Shown: positions 26,945 to 35,760, numbered from the stretch's first letter. The stretch: DNA of 64,000 bases from Pseudomonas sp. LBUM920 (GCF_003852315.1 NZ_CP027762.1:4135501-4199500), one strand, 5' to 3'. Notes: a model not told the origin generated them from the letters alone. A program made the numbers and translations.

Positions 26945-28075
26945 ATGCGTAAACTTCTAGCGTTCACCCTCGTCATGGCCCTGGTTGCCGCCGTCACCGC
27001 GTATCTGGTCTGGACCCAGGAGCGCCCTGTGGCGCACTACCTGTCGGACCTGCGCATTTCCCTGGCCGTCAATGAAGGCGAACCTGCCGATCGTGGCAAC
27101 TTGCTCGGCATTCAGCCGGAGTTGTTTCCCGCCGATTACCAGAGCCTGGAACGCCTGCACCTGAAGCTCGCGGCGTACCTGCAAAAGGCCCGTGATCAGG
27201 GGCTGATCAATCAAAAGACCATCGTGGTCCTGCCCGAACATATCGGCACCTGGCTGATGCTCAGCGGCGAAAAAAACGAGTTATACCAGGCGGTCCATTT
27301 AAAAGACGCGATGAACTGGCTGTCGGCCAGCAACCCTCTGCAGTTTGCGCGCGCATGGATCAGCGCCACCGGCGACAACCGCATGGATGACGCCTACCTG
27401 CGTATGAAAGCCTCCGCGATGGCGCGCGACTACCAGCTGTTGTTCGGCGGCCTGGCCAAAGAGTTTGGCGTCACGCTGGTGGCCGGCTCCATCACCCTGC
27501 CCAACCCGAGTGTCGAACAAGGCCAGCTGCATGTCGGTCATGGCCCGCTGTATAACGCCAGCCTGGTGTTCGGTGCCGACGGTTTGCCAGTGGGCCAGCC
27601 ACAGCGCCAGTTCTACCCGATCTATGATGAGCGCGGTTTTATCCAACCGGGCGACGAAAATATCGTCAACGTGGTCGATACCCCGGCCGGGCGCCTGGGC
27701 ATCCTGATCGGCAGCGACAGCTGGTACCCGGACAACTACCGCAAACTCAACGAGCAAGGCGCGCAGTTGGTCGCCGTGCCGGCGTTTGTGACCGGCCGCG
27801 AGACATGGGATCGCCCATGGCGCGGGTTTAAAAGCGTGTCGACGCCACCCGAAATCAGCCTCAAGCCCGAGGAACTCAGCGAAGGCGAAGCCTGGCACCG
27901 TCTGACCCTGATCAGCCAACAACCGATCAGCCAGGCAAGCGCCGGCATGAGCGTGTTCCTGCGTGGGCAGTTCTGGGATCTGGGCACTGCCGGGCACAGC
28001 TTTCTCAGCAGCAACGGGCGAGTCAACGCCGACAGCGGCGCCCGTGGCGCACGCCTGCTGAATATCTGGTTGTAA
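26945..28075 (+). CDS. Nitrilase-superfamily (carbon-nitrogen hydrolase) protein lacking the catalytic cysteine
   Basis: From the ATG at 26945 the protein has 376 residues and starts with a membrane anchor or signal (LLAFTLVMALVAAVTAYLVW). The nitrilase core is recognisable: Glu98 in VVLPEHIGTW and the nucleophile-elbow region GILIGSDSWYPDNYRKL. In active members the latter reads ICYD or ICYE; here it is IGSD, with Gly256 (GGC at 27710-27712) at the cysteine site. The lysine region (QPQRQFYPI) also appears to have arginine. No cysteine occurs anywhere in the protein. It is therefore probably not an amidase or nitrilase; a structural or binding role is inferred. It is followed four bases later by an AraC regulator. 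Confidence 0.85.
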   Translation: MRKLLAFTLVMALVAAVTAYLVWTQERPVAHYLSDLRISLAVNEGEPADRGNLLGIQPELFPADYQSLERLHLKLAAYLQKARDQGLINQKTIVVLPEHIGTWLMLSGEKNELYQAVHLKDAMNWLSASNPLQFARAWISATGDNRMDDAYLRMKASAMARDYQLLFGGLAKEFGVTLVAGSITLPNPSVEQGQLHVGHGPLYNASLVFGADGLPVGQPQRQFYPIYDERGFIQPGDENIVNVVDTPAGRLGILIGSDSWYPDNYRKLNEQGAQLVAVPAFVTGRETWDRPWRGFKSVSTPPEISLKPEELSEGEAWHRLTLISQQPISQASAGMSVFLRGQFWDLGTAGHSFLSSNGRVNADSGARGARLLNIWL

Positions 28076-28079
28076 CGCC

Positions 28080-29114
28080 TTGAAGCCGGTGCGCCTCGGG
28101 GATTTGTCAGTGGGCTTCGTGCACACCCTGGCGGACGCCATTCAAAGCCACGGCCTGGACCCGCAACCGCTGCTGCTGCAATACGGCCTGGACGCAGCGC
28201 GCCTCGCCGAAGCCGGTGCGCGTCTGTCGATCCCGCGTTACATGCGCCTGGGCCATGCGGCCATCCAACTGACCGGTGACCCGGGCCTGGGCTTGCGCAT
28301 GGGCCAGCTCAGCCGCTTGAGCCAGGCGGGCCTTGCAGGGGTCACCGCCGCGCAGGCGCCCAACGTGCGTGAAGCGGCGCGCACATTGACCCGGTTCGAG
28401 GCGCTGTACGGCTCCAACTATCGCGGGCAGTCGAGTTTTCACGAAGATGCCGAAGGGGCGTGGCTGCGGTTCTATTCCATCAGCCCCTACAATGCCTACA
28501 ACCGCTTTGTGGTGGATTCGATCATCGCCGGCTGGCTGCAGCAATTGTCCAGTTTGGCCCAACAACCGGTGCAGGCGCAGCGCATCGACATCGAATTTGA
28601 CGCGCCCCCGTATTGTGACCAGTACGCCGTGCTGGGTGACGGCCCGGTGCATTTTGGCGCCGACGCCAATCAATTGCGCCTGAGCCAGCAAACCCTGGCG
28701 ATGCGCAACCCGCAGCATTGCCCGAGTACCTGGCAGCTGTTGTTGAAGTTGTGTGAAGCAGAGTTGGAGCAGTTGACGCGCACCCGCAGCCTGCGCGAGC
28801 GCATTACCCGTTTGCTGGGGCCGATGCTCAATGGCGGCCGGGAACCCGACCTGGAGGAAGTGGCGGCACGCTTGAAGCTGCCCACCTGGACCCTGCGCCG
28901 CAAACTGGCCGAAGAAGGCACGCAGTTTCGCGCGATTCTCAACGACACCCGTCGCGATCTGGCCATGACCTACATTCGTGATACGGAGTTGGCGTTCGGC
29001 GAAATCGCCTACTTGCTCGGTTTTGCCTCAGCCCAAGCCTTTCAAAGGGCGTTCAGGCGATGGAACAACCAGACCCCAGGGGAATTTCGCCGCAGTCAGC
29101 GGCATTCCGCCTGA
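28080..29114 (+). CDS. AraC-family transcriptional regulator
   Basis: The 344-residue protein has an N-terminal Arabinose_bd-type domain (about 20-200) and a C-terminal AraC HTH (about 240-340; LEEVAARLKLPTWTLRRKLAEEG and FGEIAYLLGFASAQAFQRAFRRW, each quoted in pieces). The TTG at 28080, four bases after the preceding stop, is the likely start because no good ATG precedes the conserved N-terminus. Cotranscription with the nitrilase-like gene is likely; its targets could include fadH across the divergent region. Confidence 0.87.
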   Translation: MKPVRLGDLSVGFVHTLADAIQSHGLDPQPLLLQYGLDAARLAEAGARLSIPRYMRLGHAAIQLTGDPGLGLRMGQLSRLSQAGLAGVTAAQAPNVREAARTLTRFEALYGSNYRGQSSFHEDAEGAWLRFYSISPYNAYNRFVVDSIIAGWLQQLSSLAQQPVQAQRIDIEFDAPPYCDQYAVLGDGPVHFGADANQLRLSQQTLAMRNPQHCPSTWQLLLKLCEAELEQLTRTRSLRERITRLLGPMLNGGREPDLEEVAARLKLPTWTLRRKLAEEGTQFRAILNDTRRDLAMTYIRDTELAFGEIAYLLGFASAQAFQRAFRRWNNQTPGEFRRSQRHSA

Positions 29115-29122
29115 AGTCGGTA

Positions 29123-29209
29123 TTACAGCTCGGTGGCGTCATCGACCGGATCCAGCGGGTCCAATTCAAACGCATGGTACTCCAGCAGTTCTTCTTGGTA
29201 ATCGTCCAT
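29123..29209 (-). CDS. 28-residue highly acidic small protein
   Basis: The ATG at 29209 is preceded by GGAGTCCACC, a good ribosome-binding site. It encodes 28 residues (begins MDDYQEELLEYHAF, ends DATEL) with eleven Asp/Glu and no Lys or Arg. It converges with the AraC gene. I have no function for it; the strong RBS and compact charge bias suggest a real microprotein rather than chance. Confidence 0.5.
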   Translation of the reverse strand: MDDYQEELLEYHAFELDPLDPVDDATEL

Positions 29210-29374
29210 GGTGGACTCCTTGTGAAGTTAAAGCGGCTGCCAATAAATGACCCGCACAGCCAGCCTAAAGTGCCGTGATGACGAAAAAATGTCTGCGCCA
29301 TGACGTTCCTGCACATCCTGATTAAACGTAGCAGCGCTGGGTTGATTTAGCGTTTAACGTTTGACGTGCGATTG

Positions 29375-29398
29375 CAATCATTGCATGTGCAACTACAT
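29375..29398. promoter_or_regulatory. Probable MarR operator upstream of the half-E1 gene
   Basis: The right half TGCAACTACAT is identical over 11 bases to the perfect operator in front of aceE, and the left half keeps the TTGCA core. It ends 42 bp before the start of the half-E1 gene. Confidence 0.55.
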
Positions 29399-29440
29399 TT
29401 CTATTAGGGTACGAACCTCTGTTGCCTGGAGCTTCAACCC

Positions 29441-30442
29441 ATGCCCGCCTCTACCGCTAACGCCGCGCAGCTGTGTATTGACGCACTGAACGCCGCCGAA
29501 CCATCGCGAAGTTCGCCGTTGTACACGGTGATGACCATGGCCAATACCCTGGAATTCAGCCAGCAAGCCTGGGTAATTCGCGGCCAGTCACGCAGCCGAC
29601 GCGTGGGGAGCTGGCCTACCTGGTTCGCGCGTAATACCGGCGAAAAACCACTGCTGTACCTGCACAGCGCGGCGTCGTCGGCGCAGCTGTGTGCGTTGTC
29701 GGATGAGACCGCGCAGCGCGGCATCCTGTGCAACGACATCGAGAACCAACCTTCGCCCTGGCCCAAAGGCGCGCAACCCTCGCTACCGCTGTGGCTGGCA
29801 AACCAGCCGCGTTGCACACCGTATGATCCGGCCTCGGGTGAAGAAGCCCGCGCGATAGTACTGGCCGGGTTGCGCACGTTGTACGTCGACGGCCAGCCCG
29901 GGTTTTATTACCTGGCGCTGCATGATCAAGAGACCGCCGTGACGCTGGATGCGCAAGACCGTGAAGATGCGCTCAGAGGCATGTACCCGATCCAACGTCG
30001 CCAAGGGGACGTGCGATTGCTCGGTGCAGGTCGGGCACTGGTGGAAGTTGCTCATGCTGCTCAGTTGCTTGAACAGGACTGGAGCATCACGGTGCAGCTG
30101 TGGAGTTGCCCCAGCTACACGCGACTGGCCCGCGAGGCTGCGGCCGCTGCGCGCTGGAATCGGCTGCACCCCATCGCGCCCCGGCAGAGCTGCCATTTGC
30201 GTGATTGCTTGGCCGGGGATACCACGCCGGTAATCGCCGTCACCGGTTATCCGCAGCCGATTGTCGATCAGCTGGGGCCGTATGTTGACGCGCGTTTTGT
30301 GGCGCTGGGCGCCGGCTCAGTGCAGGCATGTGCGCCGAGTCGTTTTTGGATCGTGGTGTGTGCGTTGAGGGCGTTGGCGGATGAAGGGTGTATTGACGCA
30401 CACCAGGTGGAAATAGCGATGAAACGGTATCCACTTGAATGA
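29441..30442 (+). CDS. Stand-alone C-terminal half of a pyruvate dehydrogenase E1 (diverged AceE paralog)
   Basis: The 333-residue protein aligns by eye with about the last 400 residues of the full E1 encoded at 31185-33845: CTPYDPASGEEARAIVLAGL against CVSYDPTFAYELAVIIREGM, GFYYLALHDQE against IYYYITLLNEN, RWNRLHPIAPRQS against RWNLLHPQSEPRA, DARFVALGAGS against GRRFVALGTDG. It lacks the N-terminal thiamine-diphosphate domain (GDGEMDQPES..N), and the NESGA segment with the catalytic Glu appears deleted, so it cannot be an E1 alone. The frame is intact. The start at 29441 follows CCTGGAGCTTCA, a 12-base leader shared exactly with the full E1 gene. It could modulate E1 by mixed dimers or bind another ligand; both are guesses. 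Confidence 0.8.
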   Translation: MPASTANAAQLCIDALNAAEPSRSSPLYTVMTMANTLEFSQQAWVIRGQSRSRRVGSWPTWFARNTGEKPLLYLHSAASSAQLCALSDETAQRGILCNDIENQPSPWPKGAQPSLPLWLANQPRCTPYDPASGEEARAIVLAGLRTLYVDGQPGFYYLALHDQETAVTLDAQDREDALRGMYPIQRRQGDVRLLGAGRALVEVAHAAQLLEQDWSITVQLWSCPSYTRLAREAAAAARWNRLHPIAPRQSCHLRDCLAGDTTPVIAVTGYPQPIVDQLGPYVDARFVALGAGSVQACAPSRFWIVVCALRALADEGCIDAHQVEIAMKRYPLE

Positions 30443-30462
30443 ATGAGAAACGGCATAAACAT

Positions 30463-30549
30463 GTGGGAGCGGGCTTGCTCGCCAATGCGGTGGTTCAGTT
30501 AACCGGTAGGGTTCTGACACACCGCTTTGGCGAGCACGCCCGCTCCCAC
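30463..30549. repeat. REPIN, family A
   Basis: Inverted family A REPs between the half-E1 and marR stops, with inner arms CGGTGG/CACCG. Confidence 0.88.
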
Positions 30550-30568
30550 ATTGGATCTGCACCGTATC

Positions 30569-31039
30569 TCAGATCTTGCGTCGGTTGCGGGTGTGCACAC
30601 CCGCCTCCACCGCCAACCCCGCCGTACGCTCCAGGGCATCGGCAAACAATTGGCGCTGCTCGGGCTCGATTTGCGACAGGAACAACTCGTCGACGGTGCT
30701 TTCGTAGATCGTCCACATTTTTTTGCGCAGCACCCGACCCGCGTCGGTGATCGAGGCAAACGCCGCTCGGCCGTCGCCGTCTGAACGTGAACGCACCACC
30801 AGGCCGTCCTTTTCCAGACGGTCCACCAGGCGCGTCAGGTTATAGCGCTCGATCGCCAGCACATCGGCGAGTTCGTGCATCCGGCGAGTGCCCTCGGGGC
30901 CGCTTTCCAGGCCCCACAGCGCGTCATACCAGGCGTACGGCGGCAGGCCCGCCTCAGCCAGCCGGCGCTCGATTTCACGGATGACCGTCCTGTGGGCCCT
31001 GACAAAACGGAACCATACATCAGGCTCATTCGACGACAT
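30569..31039 (-). CDS. MarR-family transcriptional regulator
   Basis: From the ATG at 31039 (MSSNEPDVWF) the protein has 156 residues; eight more would come from an upstream start. It is a winged-helix MarR protein (RMHELADVLAIERYNLTRLVDRLEKDGLV in part; RSRSDGDGRAAFASITDAG wing). It is divergent from aceE, with a perfect 24-bp palindrome in the gap, and an imperfect copy precedes the half-E1 gene. It therefore likely represses itself and both E1-type genes, perhaps released by a keto-acid or aromatic ligand. Confidence 0.9.
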   Translation of the reverse strand: MSSNEPDVWFRFVRAHRTVIREIERRLAEAGLPPYAWYDALWGLESGPEGTRRMHELADVLAIERYNLTRLVDRLEKDGLVVRSRSDGDGRAAFASITDAGRVLRKKMWTIYESTVDELFLSQIEPEQRQLFADALERTAGLAVEAGVHTRNRRKI

Positions 31040-31103
31040 GCAACACCATCCGGGAAATTTCAAGAAGGTTGCAATAGTAGCTCATCCCGCGCTAGATTCA
31101 GGC

Positions 31104-31127
31104 ATGTAGTTGCAATTGCAACTACAT
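31104..31127. promoter_or_regulatory. Perfect 24-bp palindromic MarR operator
   Basis: ATGTAGTTGCAA is followed directly by its exact reverse complement. It lies 64 bp from the marR start and 57 bp before aceE, as expected for a dimeric MarR regulator of a divergent pair. Confidence 0.75.
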
Positions 31128-31184
31128 TGGCGCTACTCCCACAAGGAGCTCGCTGCTTCAAATCCGCCTACCCTGGAGCTTCAC

Positions 31185-33845
31185 ATGACCCCCAATAACG
31201 CTGTAAGACTGGACGACGATCCACAGGAAACCCGCGAGTGGCTGGAGTCCATCGAATCGGTGCTGTCCACCGAAGGCCGCCCGCGCGCCCATTACCTGAT
31301 AGATCAGTTGCTGGATTTCGACGTAGCGCGCCATGGTGACTTCTACGGGCGGGTGACCACACCCTACGTCAACACCATTCCCGCCGACCGCCAGTTGCCC
31401 TACCCCGGCAACCTGGCTATCGAGCGTCGCACCAATGCGTTTATCCGCTGGAACGCCATGGCCATGGTCTTGCGCGCAGGCAAACATTCCGGTGTGGGTG
31501 GGCATATCGCGACTTATGCGTCAGCTGCTGTGCTGTACGACGTAGGCTTTGACCACTTTTTCCGTGGGCGCACCGACACGTTCGACGGCGACCTGGTGTA
31601 CATCCAGGGCCACTCCTCTCCTGGCATCTATGGCCGCGCGTATCTGGAGGGGCGCATCAGCGAAGCGCAGTTGGACAACTTCCGCCGTGAGGCCGGTGGC
31701 AAAGGTTTATCGTCCTACCCGCACCCGCGCTTGATGCCGGACTTCTGGCAATTCCCTACCGTCTCCATGGGGCTGGGGCCGATCACGGCGGCCTACCAGG
31801 CGCGATTCATGCGTTACCTGGAATTTCGCAACCTCAAGCAACACCAGGGCCGCAAGGTCTGGGCCTTCCTCGGTGATGGCGAAATGGACCAGCCGGAGTC
31901 CCTCGCCGCCATCTCCCTCGCCGGTCGCGAGAAACTCGACAACCTGATCTTCGTGGTCAACTGCAACCTGCAACGCCTGGACGGCCCGGTGCGCGGCAAT
32001 GCCAAAGTGATTCAGGAATTCGAAAGCCTGTACCGCGCTGCCGGTTGGAATGTGATCAAAGTGATCTGGGGCGGTGGCTGGGACGCGCTGCTGGAAAAGG
32101 ATCAGAGCGGCCTGCTGCGCCAGCGCATGATGGAATGCGTGGACGGCGATTATCAGAATTACAAATCGCAGAACGGCGCCTATGTACGCGAGCATTTCTT
32201 CGGTAAATACCCGGAGTTGCTGGCACTGGTTGCAGACATGTCCGACGACGAAATCTGGAAACTCTCACGCGGTGGCCATGACCCGGACAAGGTCTACAAC
32301 GCCTACGCCGCTGCCGTGCGCCACCAGGGCCAACCGACGGTGATCCTGGCCAAAACCGTCAAGGGCTTCGGCATGGGTGAAGCCGGCGAAGGCCAGAACA
32401 TCAACCACCAGCTGAAGAAAATGGGCGCCGAGGCGGTAAAAGCCTTCCGAGACCGCTTCGGGTTGGAAGTGGCGGATGACCAGCTCGACGACATCCCCTA
32501 CCTCAAGCCCGCTGCCGACAGCGAAGAAGCCCGCTACTTCGCCGCGCGTCGCCAAGCCTTGGGCGGCTATGTGCCCGCACGCCACAGTGCCATCGAGTCA
32601 TTGCAAATCCCCGAACTGAGCGCATTTGCGTCCCAACTCAAAGACACGGGCGAGCGCGCCATTTCCACCACCATGGCCTTTGTGCGCATCCTTGGCACGC
32701 TGCTCAAAGACCCGCACCTGGGCAAGCTGATCGTGCCAATCGTGCCGGATGAATCGCGCACCTTCGGCATGGAAAGCCTGTTCCGTCAGATCGGCATCCA
32801 TTCAGCGGTGGGTCAGCTTTACACCCCACAGGATGCCGGGCAACTGAGCTACTACAAGGAGAGCAAGGACGGACAGATAATGCAGGAAGGCCTGAACGAA
32901 TCCGGCGCCATTTCCTCGTGGATCGCGGCCAGTACGTCCTACAGCAACCACGGCCTGATGACCGTGCCGTTCTACATTTTCTATTCGATGTTCGGCTTCC
33001 AGCGCGTCGGCGACCTGGCCTGGGCGGCGGGCGATGCGCGGGCGCGCGGGTTCCTGCTGGGGGCCACGGCGGGGCGTACCACGCTGATGGGCGAAGGCCT
33101 CCAGCATGACGACGGCCACAGCCATATTCTGTCGTCAGTGATCCCGTGCTGCGTATCGTATGACCCGACGTTTGCCTACGAGCTGGCGGTGATCATTCGC
33201 GAAGGCATGCGGCGCATGTACGTCGAGCAAGAGGACATTTACTACTACATCACCCTGCTCAACGAGAACTACCCACACCCTGCCATGCCCGATAGCGTGG
33301 AGCACGGGATTCTCAAGGGCATGTATCGACTCAGCAGCCACCCGCAAGCGCAGGTGCAATTGATGGGCAGTGGCTCGATTTTGCGCGAAGTGATCGCCGC
33401 GGCCGACTTGCTCGAAAAGGACTTCGCCGTGCACAGCGACGTGTGGAGCGTCACCAGCCTGACCGAGCTGCGCCGTGACGGGCACGCGGCGCAGCGCTGG
33501 AACCTGCTGCACCCGCAAAGCGAGCCACGCGCGAGTTACGTTGAGGAATGCCTCGCCGGGCAACCCGGGCCGGTGGTGGTGGCCACGGACTACATGAAGT
33601 TATTCGCCGATCAGGTTCGCCCCTTCGTCCACGGCCGTCGCTTTGTAGCGCTGGGCACCGACGGGTTCGGGCAATCGGATACCCGCGAAACCTTGCGTGA
33701 GTTTTTCGAAGTGGACCGGCACTTTATCGTGCTGGCGGCCTTGAAGGCACTGGCCGATGACGGCGTGATCGGCCGGGACAACATCACTCAGGCCATCAGT
33801 CGCTACGGGATCAACGTCGACAAGGCGGATCCCGTAACGGTCTGA
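31185..33845 (+). CDS. aceE: Pyruvate dehydrogenase E1 component, homodimeric type (orphan copy)
   Basis: The ATG at 31185 (MTPNNAVRLDDD; GGAG upstream) gives 886 residues. Thiamine diphosphate/Mg binding is seen in FLGDGEMDQPES and NCNLQRLDGPVRGN, and the catalytic region in EGLNESGAISSW. The family decarboxylates pyruvate and acetylates the E2 lipoyl domain. No E2 (aceF) or E3 gene follows, and a MarR gene lies upstream, so this looks like a regulated second E1 rather than the housekeeping aceEF operon. It could act on a related 2-oxo acid and borrow E2/E3; MdeB of P. putida is a family precedent for 2-oxobutyrate. Confidence 0.9.
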   Translation: MTPNNAVRLDDDPQETREWLESIESVLSTEGRPRAHYLIDQLLDFDVARHGDFYGRVTTPYVNTIPADRQLPYPGNLAIERRTNAFIRWNAMAMVLRAGKHSGVGGHIATYASAAVLYDVGFDHFFRGRTDTFDGDLVYIQGHSSPGIYGRAYLEGRISEAQLDNFRREAGGKGLSSYPHPRLMPDFWQFPTVSMGLGPITAAYQARFMRYLEFRNLKQHQGRKVWAFLGDGEMDQPESLAAISLAGREKLDNLIFVVNCNLQRLDGPVRGNAKVIQEFESLYRAAGWNVIKVIWGGGWDALLEKDQSGLLRQRMMECVDGDYQNYKSQNGAYVREHFFGKYPELLALVADMSDDEIWKLSRGGHDPDKVYNAYAAAVRHQGQPTVILAKTVKGFGMGEAGEGQNINHQLKKMGAEAVKAFRDRFGLEVADDQLDDIPYLKPAADSEEARYFAARRQALGGYVPARHSAIESLQIPELSAFASQLKDTGERAISTTMAFVRILGTLLKDPHLGKLIVPIVPDESRTFGMESLFRQIGIHSAVGQLYTPQDAGQLSYYKESKDGQIMQEGLNESGAISSWIAASTSYSNHGLMTVPFYIFYSMFGFQRVGDLAWAAGDARARGFLLGATAGRTTLMGEGLQHDDGHSHILSSVIPCCVSYDPTFAYELAVIIREGMRRMYVEQEDIYYYITLLNENYPHPAMPDSVEHGILKGMYRLSSHPQAQVQLMGSGSILREVIAAADLLEKDFAVHSDVWSVTSLTELRRDGHAAQRWNLLHPQSEPRASYVEECLAGQPGPVVVATDYMKLFADQVRPFVHGRRFVALGTDGFGQSDTRETLREFFEVDRHFIVLAALKALADDGVIGRDNITQAISRYGINVDKADPVTV

Positions 33846-33846
33846 G

Positions 33847-34653
33847 TTACTGCGCGGGCGTGGGCAGCGGCGGAATCGCCTCTGTCGGCGCCGGCAGGCT
33901 CGGATTGGTCGGCGCCGGGGCCGGCTCGCTTGCCGGGGTCGGGGCCGGCTCTTCCTTGGGTGCAATCGGTGTCGTCTCGGCGGGCGGCGTCACCGTTTGC
34001 GAAGCAGCCGGCGCTGCCGGTTCTTCCTTCGGTGCCTCGACCTTCTCGGCTACCGGCGCCGCCTTGGGTTCCGGCACACCGAGGTCAGCCTTGGGCTTCT
34101 CGGGGATATGCTCGGCCTTCTTCACTTCCTGCGGCAGGAATACATCCACCAGCGCGAAATAACGGTCGTAGAACTTGGGCGCCGAGACCGTCTCGCTCGC
34201 CACCTTGACCATCGAGTCATCGGTGGAGCCGATCGGCATCGACACCGAGCCCAGCACACCCACACCGAGGCTTGCGGAGTTGTTGACCTTCTTCAGCGCA
34301 TAGCGATCCTGCAAGGCGTTGGCAAACATCGTCGAGTGGTTATTGCCTTTGCCGTCATCGGCACACACCACGTTGAAGCTGATCTGCAGGTGCGTCTCGC
34401 CGGTCTGCTGAAAGCTCTTGTTACCCACGACCAGCTTCGGATCGCTGCTGGTGATGATGTAACCCTGGCTCAGCAGGGCACGCCGCGCCGCTTCGCAGGC
34501 CGCCACGTCGCTGACCGGGTAATCACGGGAGAACGTACCGGAGTCGTCGAAATTCTCATGTTCATAAATAGCGGTCTTGGGTGACGAGCAGCCCGCGGCG
34601 CCCGCCAGCACCAGCGCCAACCCGAGGCTACGCAAGTGAAATGATGTCGACAT
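33847..34653 (-). CDS. DUF2242-type lipoprotein with Pro/Ala/Glu-rich tail
   Basis: The 268-residue protein has a lipoprotein signal (LALVLAGAAGC, Cys22), a folded region to about residue 175 resembling DUF2242 (YEHENFDDSGTFSRDYPVSD), and a low-complexity tail of about 90 residues rich in Pro, Ala and Glu. The tail may span periplasm or cell wall. The function is unknown. It converges with aceE. Confidence 0.8.
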   Translation of the reverse strand: MSTSFHLRSLGLALVLAGAAGCSSPKTAIYEHENFDDSGTFSRDYPVSDVAACEAARRALLSQGYIITSSDPKLVVGNKSFQQTGETHLQISFNVVCADDGKGNNHSTMFANALQDRYALKKVNNSASLGVGVLGSVSMPIGSTDDSMVKVASETVSAPKFYDRYFALVDVFLPQEVKKAEHIPEKPKADLGVPEPKAAPVAEKVEAPKEEPAAPAASQTVTPPAETTPIAPKEEPAPTPASEPAPAPTNPSLPAPTEAIPPLPTPAQ

Positions 34654-34742
34654 CGAAAATCCTGAGGAAAACAGTCCGGGCGGTATTGTGCAACAGAACG
34701 GGGTCCTGGCGCGCGCATTCCTGTCGGTAAAACGTCACAGGC

Positions 34743-35612
34743 CTACAGGACGGTGCCCGCAGGAAAAAGCCCGGCGCCCATATGGTCAATGAACACGCGC
34801 AGTTTGGCTGAGGCATGGCGACTTGCTGGCCATAACATCCAGAAGCTGCCGCGGTGCTCGAGAAAGTCATCCAGCACCCGCTGCAAATGCCCTTGCTGCA
34901 CCGCGTCCCTGACCATGTAATCCGGCAGGCAAGCGATGCCCAGGCCTTCGTGCACCACATGGTTGAGCGATTCAATGGTGGTGCTGACCAACGGTGTGCG
35001 CAAAACGGGTTCTACGGCGCCTGGCACAGGACGCAATGGCCATGGTTCCAGCTTGCCGGTGGCGCAGAATTTGTGGCGCAGGCACGCGTGGCCGGTCAAG
35101 TCCCGGGGCTGCTGCGGGGTGCCATGTTGCTCGAAATAGCCTGGCGTCCCCACCAGCACCAAACGGTAGTGCCCCAGATGACGCGCCATCAAGCGCGAAT
35201 CTTCCGGCCTGCCTGTACGAATCACCGCGTCGAAGCCTTCTTCAATCACATCCACCATGCGGTCGGAAAAATCCACATCCAGTTCAATGTCCGGGTACGC
35301 ACGCATGAAATCGCTGAGCACCGGCATCAACAGCCCACGCACCTGCGGCACGCTGATCCGCAACTTGCCGCGCGGCGTGAGAGTGGCCTCGGTCAGCTCC
35401 TGCTCCGCGGCCTCGACTTCGGCGAGAATCCGTCGCGAACGCTCGAGAAACAACGCCCCCTCGCTGGTCAAGGTGATGCTGCGCGTACTGCGGTGAAACA
35501 GGCGCACACCCAGGCGCTCCTCGGTGCGTGCGATGCTCTTGCCCACCGCCGAGGAAGACACGCCAAGCACACGGCCAGCGGCGGTGAAGCTGCGGGTTTC
35601 CGCGACCTGCAC
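34743..35612 (-). CDS. LysR-family regulator with an apparent N-terminal frameshift
   Basis: The open frame begins at a GTG (35612) inside the conserved LysR helix: VQVAETRSFTAAGRVLGVSSSAVGKSIA. The missing start is found in another frame, where TTG at 35643 gives LDSLSSLF. Removing one T from the TTTT run (AAAA at 35621-35624 on the plus strand) joins them into LDSLSSLSVFVQVAETRSF, the normal LysR beginning. The rest (289 residues) is intact, with HTH and effector domain. It is either a recent inactivating indel, a sequencing error, or a shortened but working gene. The MFS gene is divergent and a likely target. Confidence 0.8.
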   Translation of the reverse strand: MQVAETRSFTAAGRVLGVSSSAVGKSIARTEERLGVRLFHRSTRSITLTSEGALFLERSRRILAEVEAAEQELTEATLTPRGKLRISVPQVRGLLMPVLSDFMRAYPDIELDVDFSDRMVDVIEEGFDAVIRTGRPEDSRLMARHLGHYRLVLVGTPGYFEQHGTPQQPRDLTGHACLRHKFCATGKLEPWPLRPVPGAVEPVLRTPLVSTTIESLNHVVHEGLGIACLPDYMVRDAVQQGHLQRVLDDFLEHRGSFWMLWPASRHASAKLRVFIDHMGAGLFPAGTVL

Positions 35613-35760
35613 GAATACCGAAAAGACTGCTCAGGCTGTCCAATGGGCTACCTATCAATTGCGGACGTGGGTGTCCGATAAGTTCGGAACCTTAGCCTGT
35701 TTTTCCGCAGCTCACAGCCCCCTACCCTGCTTCCTTGTCTTTCTTCATGGATAGCGTGCG

